Below are positions 1 to 5,119 of a stretch of 5,940 nucleotides of DNA, one piece after another. Origin of the DNA: Microbacterium sp. (GTDB lineage: Bacteria; Actinomycetota; Actinomycetes; Actinomycetales; Microbacteriaceae); NCBI GenBank assembly GCA_003248845.1, contig QFPD01000145.1, forward strand, positions 1-5,940, given 5' to 3'. Every line of letters begins with the position of its first letter. Within the stretch, counting starts at the first letter, position 1. The notes under the pieces are model-generated. The model saw only the letters and a program-made list of their open reading frames with translations. It was not told where the DNA came from and searched no databases. The position numbers and the translations under genes were made by a program.

Positions 1-935
1 GCGTCGGCGGTCGTCGCGCCGTACGGCTGCGTGTTGAAGTTGAACACGATGTAGCGGATCTCGCCGCCGGGGCCGTCGACGACCTTCACGGCGTCGTTGC
101 CCTTGAGGTCCTCGACGTCGGTCGCGGAGAGGCTGCGGTAGGCGACGTCAACGTCACCCTGCTGCACGGCGAGCTTGAGGTTCGACGACTCGGCGAAGTA
201 GCTCAGGATGACGCCGCCGTTGACAGGCGCGTCCAGCAGACCCTTGTAGTTCTCGTTCGGGGTGAACTCGACGGACTTGTTGAAGTCCCACGAGGTGATC
301 TTGTACGGGCCGCCGAAGGCGTCCGCGTCGACGATGTCCTGGTCGGGGGTGACGGCGTCGGCCGAGAACACCTCTTCGTCGACGATCGCGCCCGGGAAGC
401 TCGTCAGGATGAACGGGAAGACCTGGTCGTTATCGGTCTTCAGCTTGAAGACGACCGTCGTGTCATCCGGCGTCTCGACGCTGTCGAGGTTGTAGAGGAG
501 GCTCGACGCGCCGTTCGGGTCGGCGATCTTCATGTTGCGGTCGAACGAGAACTTCACGTCCGAGCTCGTCAGGTCGTGGCCGTTGGACCACTTCAGGCCC
601 GACGGGAGCTTGACGGTGTACTCGTTGGGCGCGGTGAACTCGGCGGACTCGGCGAGGTCGGGAACGACCTCGGTGGAGTTGTAGTCGGTGTTGACGAGGT
701 ACGGGAAGACCTGCGTCTGCACGGCGAGCGAGCCGTTGTCGTAGGACCCTGCCGGGTCGAGCGTCGTGACCTTGTCGGTGGCGCCGACGATGATCGGCTC
801 GCCCGAAGCGTCGCCGCCGCCGGAGGCGCCGCCGGTCGTGCCGCCGCCGGAGCAGGCCGCGAGGAGGAGCGTCGCGACGCCGAGCGCCGAGGCGGCGCCG
901 ATCAGGCGCGCGCGCGTGGAGTGATGCAGTGCCAT
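1..935 (-). CDS. ABC transporter substrate-binding lipoprotein, family 5 (peptide/oligopeptide type), 3' end outside window
   Basis: This gene encodes the extracellular solute-capturing lipoprotein of an ABC importer of the DppA/OppA type. Only the first 311 residues are present and the frame is open to the left edge. The chosen ATG (933-935) follows an AGAGG ribosome site at 943-947 with 7 nt spacing. The N-terminus has Arg8 and Arg10, a hydrophobic stretch and a lipobox LLAAC with Cys28, so it should be cleaved by signal peptidase II and lipid-anchored. A Gly/Ser/Thr linker follows (about residues 29-45). Family 5 marks are the opening around TTLDPA (57-62), the segment LKWSNGHDLTSSDVKFSFDR (114-133), and IRYIVFNFNTQPYG near the break. 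The partner permease and ATPase genes would be expected further left, but this is not visible. Peptide is the commonest ligand of the family; sugars, nickel or opines are also possible. Aspartate is mostly GAC and lysine AAG, a cleaner bias than in the other genes, which suits a highly expressed protein. Confidence 0.93.
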   Translation of the reverse strand, partial: MALHHSTRARLIGAASALGVATLLLAACSGGGTTGGASGGGDASGEPIIVGATDKVTTLDPAGSYDNGSLAVQTQVFPYLVNTDYNSTEVVPDLAESAEFTAPNEYTVKLPSGLKWSNGHDLTSSDVKFSFDRNMKIADPNGASSLLYNLDSVETPDDTTVVFKLKTDNDQVFPFILTSFPGAIVDEEVFSADAVTPDQDIVDADAFGGPYKITSWDFNKSVEFTPNENYKGLLDAPVNGGVILSYFAESSNLKLAVQQGDVDVAYRSLSATDVEDLKGNDAVKVVDGPGGEIRYIVFNFNTQPYGATTAD

Positions 936-941
936 TCGTAT

Positions 942-1061
942 ACCTCTGCTGTGTGACGGGCGCCCCGCAGGGTGACGGGGCCATTCGGCTATCTTTCACC
1001 CGGCGCGCCGCGGTTGCCCTCTCATCGGAGGTTTTGTAACGAGACTGAAACCGAGTGCCAC
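942..1061 (-). promoter_or_regulatory. Candidate promoter and leader of the solute-binding protein gene
   Basis: On the minus strand, GTGGCA (plus 1056-1061) and TACAAA (plus 1033-1038) are spaced 17 bp apart and each matches 4 of 6 bases of the sigma70-type -35 and -10 consensus. Transcription would start near 1026, giving a leader of about 90 nt. The leader contains a perfect 6-bp stem, GCCCCG 962-967 pairing with CGGGGC 976-981 around an 8-nt loop, ending 27 nt before the ATG. The -10 lacks the final T, so the promoter call is weak. The hairpin is directly visible, but a short GC stem is easy to find in DNA this rich in GC. Confidence 0.2.
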
Positions 1062-1068
1062 ACGGCTC

Positions 1069-1121
1069 GACACGCGTGACGGATGTCATGGGCGATCAAT
1101 GACGCCCGTGTGAGGCGTGTC
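1069..1121 (+). promoter_or_regulatory. Nested stem-loop in the leader of the ABC exporter/two-component operon
   Basis: Two inverted repeats are nested in the divergent intergenic region. The outer arms GACACGC (1069-1075) and GCGTGTC (1115-1121) pair perfectly over 7 bp. The inner arms CATGGGCG (1087-1094) and CGCCCGTG (1103-1110) form an 8-bp stem with a single G-T wobble and the 8-nt loop ATCAATGA. The unpaired inner-side segment of the outer stem contains a small dyad, TGAC-GGAT-GTCA (1077-1088). The structure ends 13 nt before the GGGAGAG ribosome site of the ATPase gene. It could be an RNA leader element or an operator for a dimeric regulator, including the module's own response regulator. 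The pairing is seen; the function is inferred. Confidence 0.35.
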
Positions 1122-1147
1122 CTGCCGATCCGCGGGAGAGTCGGATC

Positions 1148-2053
1148 ATGAACGCGAACCAGACTTGTCTCGCGGTGGATGCCGCGGGGCTGCGCAAGAG
1201 CTTCGGGGCGGTCCACGCAGTCGACGGCGTCGATCTTCGGGTGCGTCCGGGCGAGATCGTCGCCTTCCTCGGGCCCAACGGGGCCGGCAAAACGAGCACG
1301 ATCGACATGCTGCTGGGACTCGCCGATCCCGACGCGGGCGCCGTGCGCATCTTCGGCGAGAGCCCGCGCGGAGCGATCGCGCACGGCCTCGTCTCAGCCG
1401 TGCTGCAGACCGGGGGTCTCCTGAAGGACATCACCGTCCGCGAGACACTGGCCCTCACGGCGAGCCTGTTCGCCGACACCCGCCCCATCGACGAGGTGAT
1501 GCAGCGCGCGGGCATCAGCGATCTCGGCAGCCGCCGCGTCGGACTGTGCTCGGGCGGACAGCAGCAGCGCCTGCGCTTCGCGATGGCGCTGCTGAGCGAC
1601 CCGGGGCTGCTCATCCTCGACGAGCCCACCACCGGGATGGATGTCGAGGGCCGCCGCGCGTTCTGGAGCGCGATCCGCGCCGACGCCGCGCGCGGCCGGA
1701 CCGTGGTGTTCGCAACGCACTACCTCGACGAAGCCGACGAGTACGCCGACCGCATCGTCCTCATGAGCCGCGGCCGCATCGTCGCCGACGGCTCCACCGC
1801 CGAGATCAAGAACCTCGTCTCCGGCCGCATCGTCCGCGCCACGCTGCCGGGCGCCGACCCCGCGCGTCTGGCCGGCCTCCCCGGCGTCGACGACGTCGAG
1901 TTCGCGGGCGACCGCATCAGCATCCACACGAAGGACTCGGATGCCGTCGCCCGCCACCTCCTCACCGAGACGGCGGCCCGCGACATCGAGATCACCTCCC
2001 AGAACCTCGAGAGCGTGTTCCTCGCCCTCACCTCCGAAGGAGCCTCCGCATGA
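1148..2053 (+). CDS. ABC-2 type exporter, ATP-binding subunit
   Basis: This 301-residue protein is the cytoplasmic ATPase that should drive the permease encoded next to it. All motifs are in place: Walker A GPNGAGKTS (42-50, Lys48), Q-loop Gln87, signature CSGGQQQR (134-141), Walker B LLILDEP (154-160, catalytic Glu159), D-loop GMDVEG (163-168) and switch His191. Residues from about 215 to 301 form the C-terminal extension common in multidrug, antibiotic and lipid exporters of the CcmA/DrrA/LnrL kind. The signature begins with Cys134 rather than Leu. The ATG at 1148 has a GGGAGAG site (1134-1140) with 7 nt spacing. The stop overlaps the permease start in ATGA, pointing to translational coupling. 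It is the first gene of a run that also holds a kinase and a regulator, so induction by that pair is likely. The substrate is unknown. The exporter ATPase assignment is very secure. Confidence 0.95.
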   Translation: MNANQTCLAVDAAGLRKSFGAVHAVDGVDLRVRPGEIVAFLGPNGAGKTSTIDMLLGLADPDAGAVRIFGESPRGAIAHGLVSAVLQTGGLLKDITVRETLALTASLFADTRPIDEVMQRAGISDLGSRRVGLCSGGQQQRLRFAMALLSDPGLLILDEPTTGMDVEGRRAFWSAIRADAARGRTVVFATHYLDEADEYADRIVLMSRGRIVADGSTAEIKNLVSGRIVRATLPGADPARLAGLPGVDDVEFAGDRISIHTKDSDAVARHLLTETAARDIEITSQNLESVFLALTSEGASA

Positions 2054-2883
2054 GCACCGCATCCTCCACGCCGTCGGCACTGTCGGCCGATCGCGTCACC
2101 CTCGACCGGCGGGTGCCCCCGCTCGGCGGCTTCAACCTGACCTACCTGGGCATCGAGCTGAAGCGCCGCCTGCGCAACCGCCGGACGCTCTTCTTCACGA
2201 TCGCGTTCCCCGTCGTGATGTACGTGATCATCGGTCTGCCGCTGCGCGACGAGCAGCTGACGGCCACGCCGCTCGCCACCGGCGGGGTCTCGGTCGCGGC
2301 GTACATCATGGTGTCGATGGCGATGTACGGAGCCATGATGTCAGCCACCCAGACCGGTGCCGCCGTCGCCCTCGAACGCACGCAGGGATGGAGCCGGCAG
2401 CTGCGTCTGACGCCGCTCAACCCGCTCGTCAACATCATCATCAAGATGATCGCGGGCATGGTGCTGGGCCTGCTCGCCGTGGTCGCGACGTATGCGGCCG
2501 GCGCGATCAGCGGCATCCAGCTCAGCGCCGCGAAGTGGATCGGCACGGGACTGGTCGGCTGGGTGCTCGCGAGCGCCGTCTTCACTACGCTCGGCCTCTT
2601 CGTGGGCTACCTCATGCCGAGCGAGAACGCCGCGCAGGTGACGAGCCTGATCGTCGTCTTCCTGTCGTTCCTCGGGGGCCTGTTCTACCCGCTGAGCAGC
2701 ATGCCCGACTTCATGCAGACCATCGCGAAGTTCACGCCCGTCTACGGCATCGGGGAGCTCGCCCGCTCGCCGCTGACCGGGGAGAGCTTCGACGTCATGT
2801 GGCTCGTCAACGCGCTCGTCTGGCTCGTGCTCTTCATCGCCGGTACGACCTGGGCGTTCCGGCGCGACACGAAGCGCGTGTGA
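2050..2883 (+). CDS. ABC-2 type exporter, membrane permease subunit
   Basis: This 277-residue integral membrane protein is the partner of the preceding ATPase. Residues 1-45 are cytoplasmic and include a basic stretch, LKRRLRNRR (37-45), just before the first helix. Six hydrophobic segments follow at about 47-65, 80-103, 128-153, 164-188, 196-214 and 251-270, the standard ABC-2 membrane topology. The conserved ABC-2 feature between helices 5 and 6 is visible as FLGGLFYPLSSMP (207-219), followed by a KFTPVYGIGELAR segment (227-239). The start ATG lies inside the ATGA overlap with the ATPase and has a strong GAAGGAG site (2036-2042) with 7 nt spacing, so this start is well supported. B. subtilis YvfS is a member of this kind with the same gene order. 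Two copies of this subunit, or one with an unseen partner, would form the channel. The export substrate cannot be inferred. Confidence 0.92.
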   Translation: MSTASSTPSALSADRVTLDRRVPPLGGFNLTYLGIELKRRLRNRRTLFFTIAFPVVMYVIIGLPLRDEQLTATPLATGGVSVAAYIMVSMAMYGAMMSATQTGAAVALERTQGWSRQLRLTPLNPLVNIIIKMIAGMVLGLLAVVATYAAGAISGIQLSAAKWIGTGLVGWVLASAVFTTLGLFVGYLMPSENAAQVTSLIVVFLSFLGGLFYPLSSMPDFMQTIAKFTPVYGIGELARSPLTGESFDVMWLVNALVWLVLFIAGTTWAFRRDTKRV

Positions 2884-2894
2884 GCCGCGCGTCC

Positions 2895-2910
2895 TACAGT
2901 GAGATCCGTG
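2895..2910 (+). promoter_or_regulatory. Possible internal leaderless promoter before the sensor kinase
   Basis: TACAGT (2895-2900) fits the actinobacterial -10 pattern TAnnnT and lies 7 nt before the GTG at 2908, the distance expected if transcription starts on the start codon itself. No good ribosome site precedes that GTG apart from a poorly placed AGTGAG. No -35 match is seen at 16-18 bp upstream, which is common for actinobacterial promoters. If real, it would make the kinase and regulator independently expressed from the exporter genes. This is inference from one short motif. Confidence 0.3.
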
Positions 2911-3741
2911 ACCGCACTCACCGGCGGCGGCCCGTCGCACGACTTCGGCGAACCGCGCTGGAACATCCAGCCGACCGACGGCACGGCGCCGCGCACGGTG
3001 AAGGGGATCCTCACCGGGCGCGGCGCCGTGCGCTGGTACACGGGGGCGGCGCTGTCGATGATCTGGCTGCTCACCTTCATCCCGATCCTCACCGCCGACG
3101 GGCCGGTACGGGCGATCGTCCCGCTGACGCTGCTGGCGGTCTTCGCGGTCGGGTTCCTCGTGGGCGCCCCGCTCGCGTGGGCACCCCGCGCGACGCGGCA
3201 TCGGCTGCTGCCGGCCGCCGCGCTCTTCGTGTTCTCCTTCTCGCTGTTCCCCTGGGCGGGGTGGGAGGTACGCGGCCTGTGGACGTACGTCGGCGTGCTG
3301 GTGGGCATGGCGGTGCTGCCGCTGCGCCTCACCTGGCTGCTGCTGTTCGCCCTCGGCGCGGCATCCCTCCTCGCCGGCGTCGCGCTGGACGGCTGGAACG
3401 AGGACATCCTCTGGATCCCCGCCATCCTCATCTCCATCTCCGCCATGATGGCCGCCTTCGCCCGCAACATCGCCGCGATGAACGAGCTGCGCGCGACGCG
3501 ATCAGATGGCGACGATGGCGGTCGAGCGCGAGCGCAGCCGGGTCGCCCGCGATCTGCACGACATCCTCGGGCACTCGCTCACCGTCATCACCGTCAAGAC
3601 CGAACTGGCCGGGCGCCTCATCGACGTCGATCCCGAGCGCGCTCGTGCCGAGATCGCCGAGGTCGAGCAGCTCGCCCGCGGCGCGCTGACCGACGTGCGC
3701 GCCACCGTCGCCGGCTACCGCGGAGTCAGCATCTCCGGTGA
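2908..3741 (+). CDS. Sensor histidine kinase, N-terminal membrane half (frameshifted away from its kinase core)
   Basis: This frame gives 277 residues, of which only about the first 197 look like real protein. After a polar N-terminal segment of about 43 residues come six hydrophobic segments at about 45-63, 68-88, 100-116, 124-139, 142-159 and 167-184, with very short loops. This is the sensor layout of DesK-like kinases, which detect membrane state or lipophilic compounds within the bilayer. After NELRATR the frame becomes Arg/Pro/His-rich, the typical look of an out-of-frame GC-rich read, and it ends at 3739-3741, so the last 80 residues are an artefact of the frameshift. I prefer GTG 2908, possibly leaderless; GTG 2899 in the same frame is the alternative. 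The gene follows the permease by 24 bp. If translated as it stands, the product would be a sensor without catalytic domain. Confidence 0.6.
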   Translation: MTALTGGGPSHDFGEPRWNIQPTDGTAPRTVKGILTGRGAVRWYTGAALSMIWLLTFIPILTADGPVRAIVPLTLLAVFAVGFLVGAPLAWAPRATRHRLLPAAALFVFSFSLFPWAGWEVRGLWTYVGVLVGMAVLPLRLTWLLLFALGAASLLAGVALDGWNEDILWIPAILISISAMMAAFARNIAAMNELRATRSDGDDGGRARAQPGRPRSARHPRALAHRHHRQDRTGRAPHRRRSRARSCRDRRGRAARPRRADRRARHRRRLPRSQHLR

Positions 3742-4078
3742 GCTTGCCGCGGCACGGGCAGCGCTCGAGGCGGCGGGCATCGAGGCGCAGCTGCCCGGCT
3801 CGACCGACATGCTGCCGGCGGACCGGCGGGAGCTCGCGGGATGGGTCGTGCGCGAGGGCGTCACGAACGTCATCCGACACGCGCACGCCTCGCGCTGCCG
3901 CATCGAGCTGACCGCCCGCGCCGTCGCGATCTGCGACGACGGCGTCGGACCGAGGGTGCACGAGGCCGTCTGCGGCAACGGGCTCGTCGACATCCGAGAG
4001 CGCGTCGAGAGCGCCGGCGGCCGGCTCACGATCGGGCGCAGCGACCTCGGCGGATTCCTCCTGAAAGCGACGCTGTGA
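3506..4078 (+). CDS. Sensor histidine kinase, C-terminal HisKA_3 and HATPase core (lacks its membrane half in frame)
   Basis: This frame gives 190 residues with the complete catalytic core of a NarL/DesK-type kinase. The dimerisation and phosphotransfer domain spans about 4-72 with the motif RDLHDILGHSLT, where His18 (codon 3557-3559) is the phospho-acceptor. The ATP-binding domain runs from about 108 to 190 with N-box EGVTNVIRHA (117-126, Asn121), G1 DDGVG (144-148) and G2 GNGLVDIRERV (157-167). The expected partner is the response regulator immediately downstream, whose GTG overlaps this stop in GTGA. The ATG at 3506, and another at 3515, have no convincing ribosome site, and both sit within what should be the linker after the last membrane helix. 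Independent translation would give a soluble kinase without sensor. A fusion with the upstream half, broken by a frameshift, is the better reading. Confidence 0.7.
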   Translation: MATMAVERERSRVARDLHDILGHSLTVITVKTELAGRLIDVDPERARAEIAEVEQLARGALTDVRATVAGYRGVSISGELAAARAALEAAGIEAQLPGSTDMLPADRRELAGWVVREGVTNVIRHAHASRCRIELTARAVAICDDGVGPRVHEAVCGNGLVDIRERVESAGGRLTIGRSDLGGFLLKATL

Positions 4079-4680
4079 TCCGGCTGCTGATCGCCGACGA
4101 CCAGGCGCTCGTCCGCGGTGCGCTCTCCGCCCTGCTCGGCCTCGAACCCGACATCGAGGTGGTCGCCGAAGTGGGCCGCGGCGACCAAGTCGTGGATGCC
4201 GCGGTGAGCGCATCCGCCGACGTTGCCCTGCTCGACATCGAGATGCCGGGAATGGACGGGATCGCGGCGGCATCCGCGTTGCGCAGCGCCCTGCCCTCGT
4301 GCCGGACGCTCATCGTCACCACCTTCGGACGGCCCGGGTATCTGACGCGTGCGATGCGGGCGGGAGCGTCCGGCTTCGTCGTGAAGGACACGCCCGCCGC
4401 GCAGCTCGCCGACGCGGTGCGCCGCGTGGCGCAGGGGCTGCGGGTCGTCGATCCCGCTCTCGCCGCAGACTCGCTCGCGCAGGGCGAGTCGCCCCTGACG
4501 GCCCGAGAGACCGATGTGCTCGCCGTCGCGCGCACCGGCGGCTCGATCGCCGACATCGCGCAGATGCTGCACCTGAGCGAGGGCACGGTGCGCAACCACC
4601 TCTCCAGCGCGATCGGCAAGACCGGCGCCCGCAACCGCGCGGATGCCGTCCGCGTCGCGGACGAGAACGGCTGGCTCTAG
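4075..4680 (+). CDS. NarL/FixJ-family response regulator, DesR-like
   Basis: This 201-residue DNA-binding protein should be activated by the kinase encoded directly upstream. The receiver domain (about 1-115) has the acidic pair Asp8-Asp9, phospho-acceptor Asp54 in LLDIEMPGMDG, Thr82 in IVTTFGRPGY and Lys104 in VVKDT. The LuxR-type helix-turn-helix (about 139-195) is recognised by LTARETDVL (141-149), ADIAQMLHLSEGTVRNHLSSAIGKTGARNR (159-188, described in parts) and the terminal GWL. Length and motifs are normal and all key residues are present. The start is GTG 4075, whose last two bases belong to the kinase stop TGA; no strong ribosome site is seen, so translation is probably coupled to termination of the kinase frame. 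Its likely target is the promoter of the exporter operon, with the dyad at 1069-1121 a candidate site; this is inferred. Confidence 0.94.
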   Translation: MIRLLIADDQALVRGALSALLGLEPDIEVVAEVGRGDQVVDAAVSASADVALLDIEMPGMDGIAAASALRSALPSCRTLIVTTFGRPGYLTRAMRAGASGFVVKDTPAAQLADAVRRVAQGLRVVDPALAADSLAQGESPLTARETDVLAVARTGGSIADIAQMLHLSEGTVRNHLSSAIGKTGARNRADAVRVADENGWL

Positions 4681-4703
4681 CCGCGAAGAGAGCGGATCAT
4701 CGC

Positions 4704-5087
4704 TCAGCGCAGGCCGAAGTGCGCCAGTTCCGCGTCATCCAGCATGCGCGAGCGGATGATGAAGCGGTTGCCGGTCGGTCCTTCAACACTGAAGCCCGCG
4801 CCGCGGCCGGGCACGACGTCGATGGTGAGATGCGTGTACTTCCAGTACTCGAACTGCGCTTCGGATATGAACACCTCGATCTCGTCGTCGAGTCCGACGT
4901 CGAGATCGCCGAGCTTCACGTCCGAGGGCCCCGTGAGGAACATCCCCACGGGGTAGCACATCGGGGCGCTGCCGTCGCAGCATCCACCGGACTGGTGGAA
5001 CATGAGCGGGCCGTGCTGCGCTGTCAATTGGCGCAGCAGGGCCGCCGCGGCATCCGTCACGGCGACCCTGCTCACGATGGTGGTCAT
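4704..5087 (-). CDS. DUF779 domain protein, partner of aldehyde dehydrogenase
   Basis: This 127-residue protein belongs to the DUF779 family, whose members are often encoded next to aldehyde dehydrogenases of the AldB/ExaC/acetaldehyde type, as here. It contains the Cys-rich signature GGCCDGSAPMCYP (34-46, with Cys36, Cys37 and Cys44), followed by a largely beta-type region including FISEAQFEYWKYTHLTIDVVPGRG in pieces (73-96) and GFSVEGPTGNRF (98-109). There is no signal peptide or membrane segment, so it should be cytoplasmic. The cysteines and nearby His31, His86 could bind a metal, but the biochemical role of the family is not established to my knowledge. The ATG at 5085-5087 follows GAGGA (5092-5096) at only 4 nt, with a second purine run GGAGAG further upstream. 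The gene starts 32 nt after the dehydrogenase stop and is probably co-transcribed with it. Confidence 0.85.
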   Translation of the reverse strand: MTTIVSRVAVTDAAAALLRQLTAQHGPLMFHQSGGCCDGSAPMCYPVGMFLTGPSDVKLGDLDVGLDDEIEVFISEAQFEYWKYTHLTIDVVPGRGAGFSVEGPTGNRFIIRSRMLDDAELAHFGLR

Positions 5088-5119
5088 GGCATCCTCGAAC
5101 TTCTCTCCGCCGATGCGGA

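Larger units (their letters stand above)
2908..4078 (+). pseudogene. Sensor histidine kinase locus, whole span, disrupted by a frameshift near 3486-3505
   Basis: The membrane half and the catalytic half of one kinase lie in different frames. The first half reads in the frame of 2908 as far as NELRAT (about 3481-3498); the kinase core continues in the frame of 3506 as DQMATMAVERERSRVARDLH. The two frames differ by one extra base or two missing bases. Adding a CG to the CG-rich run turns CTG CGC GCG ACG CGA TCA into CTG CGC GCG ACG CGC GAT CAG, giving the natural reading NELRATRDQMATMAVERERS and a protein of about 390 residues, normal for this family. Neither half contains a stop or other damage in its own frame. 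The change is therefore recent, phase-variable or a sequencing/assembly error. No recognised programmed frameshift signal is visible. The two halves are described in their own entries. Confidence 0.75.

Noticed and set aside
463..1089. Minus-strand open frame of 208 codons over the solute-binding gene
   Set aside because: It is extremely Arg-rich and out of frame with the clearly recognisable lipoprotein, so it is a shadow.
1117..2049. Long open frame running into the permease gene from 1117
   Set aside because: It is an Arg/Pro-rich shadow of the ATPase gene. The real permease start at 2050 has a strong ribosome site and the ATGA overlap.
3496..3508. Programmed +1 frameshift joining the two kinase halves
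   Set aside because: No known slippery sequence, stop codon at the shift point or stimulatory element is visible, and this kinase family does not use frameshifting as far as I know. Mutation or sequence error is simpler.
1941..3689. 582-codon plus-strand open frame across the permease and kinase
   Set aside because: Most of its translation is Arg/His/Pro-rich shadow. Only its tail coincides with the real kinase-core frame? No: the kinase core reads in the frame of 3506, and this frame shows just non-family sequence, so it is not a gene.
4690..4705. Short dyad GAGCG-GATCAT-CGCTC between the convergent regulator and DUF779 genes, a possible bidirectional terminator
   Set aside because: The stem is only 5 bp, there is no T-run on either side, and it overlaps the DUF779 stop codon. 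The 23-bp convergent gap contains no better candidate.
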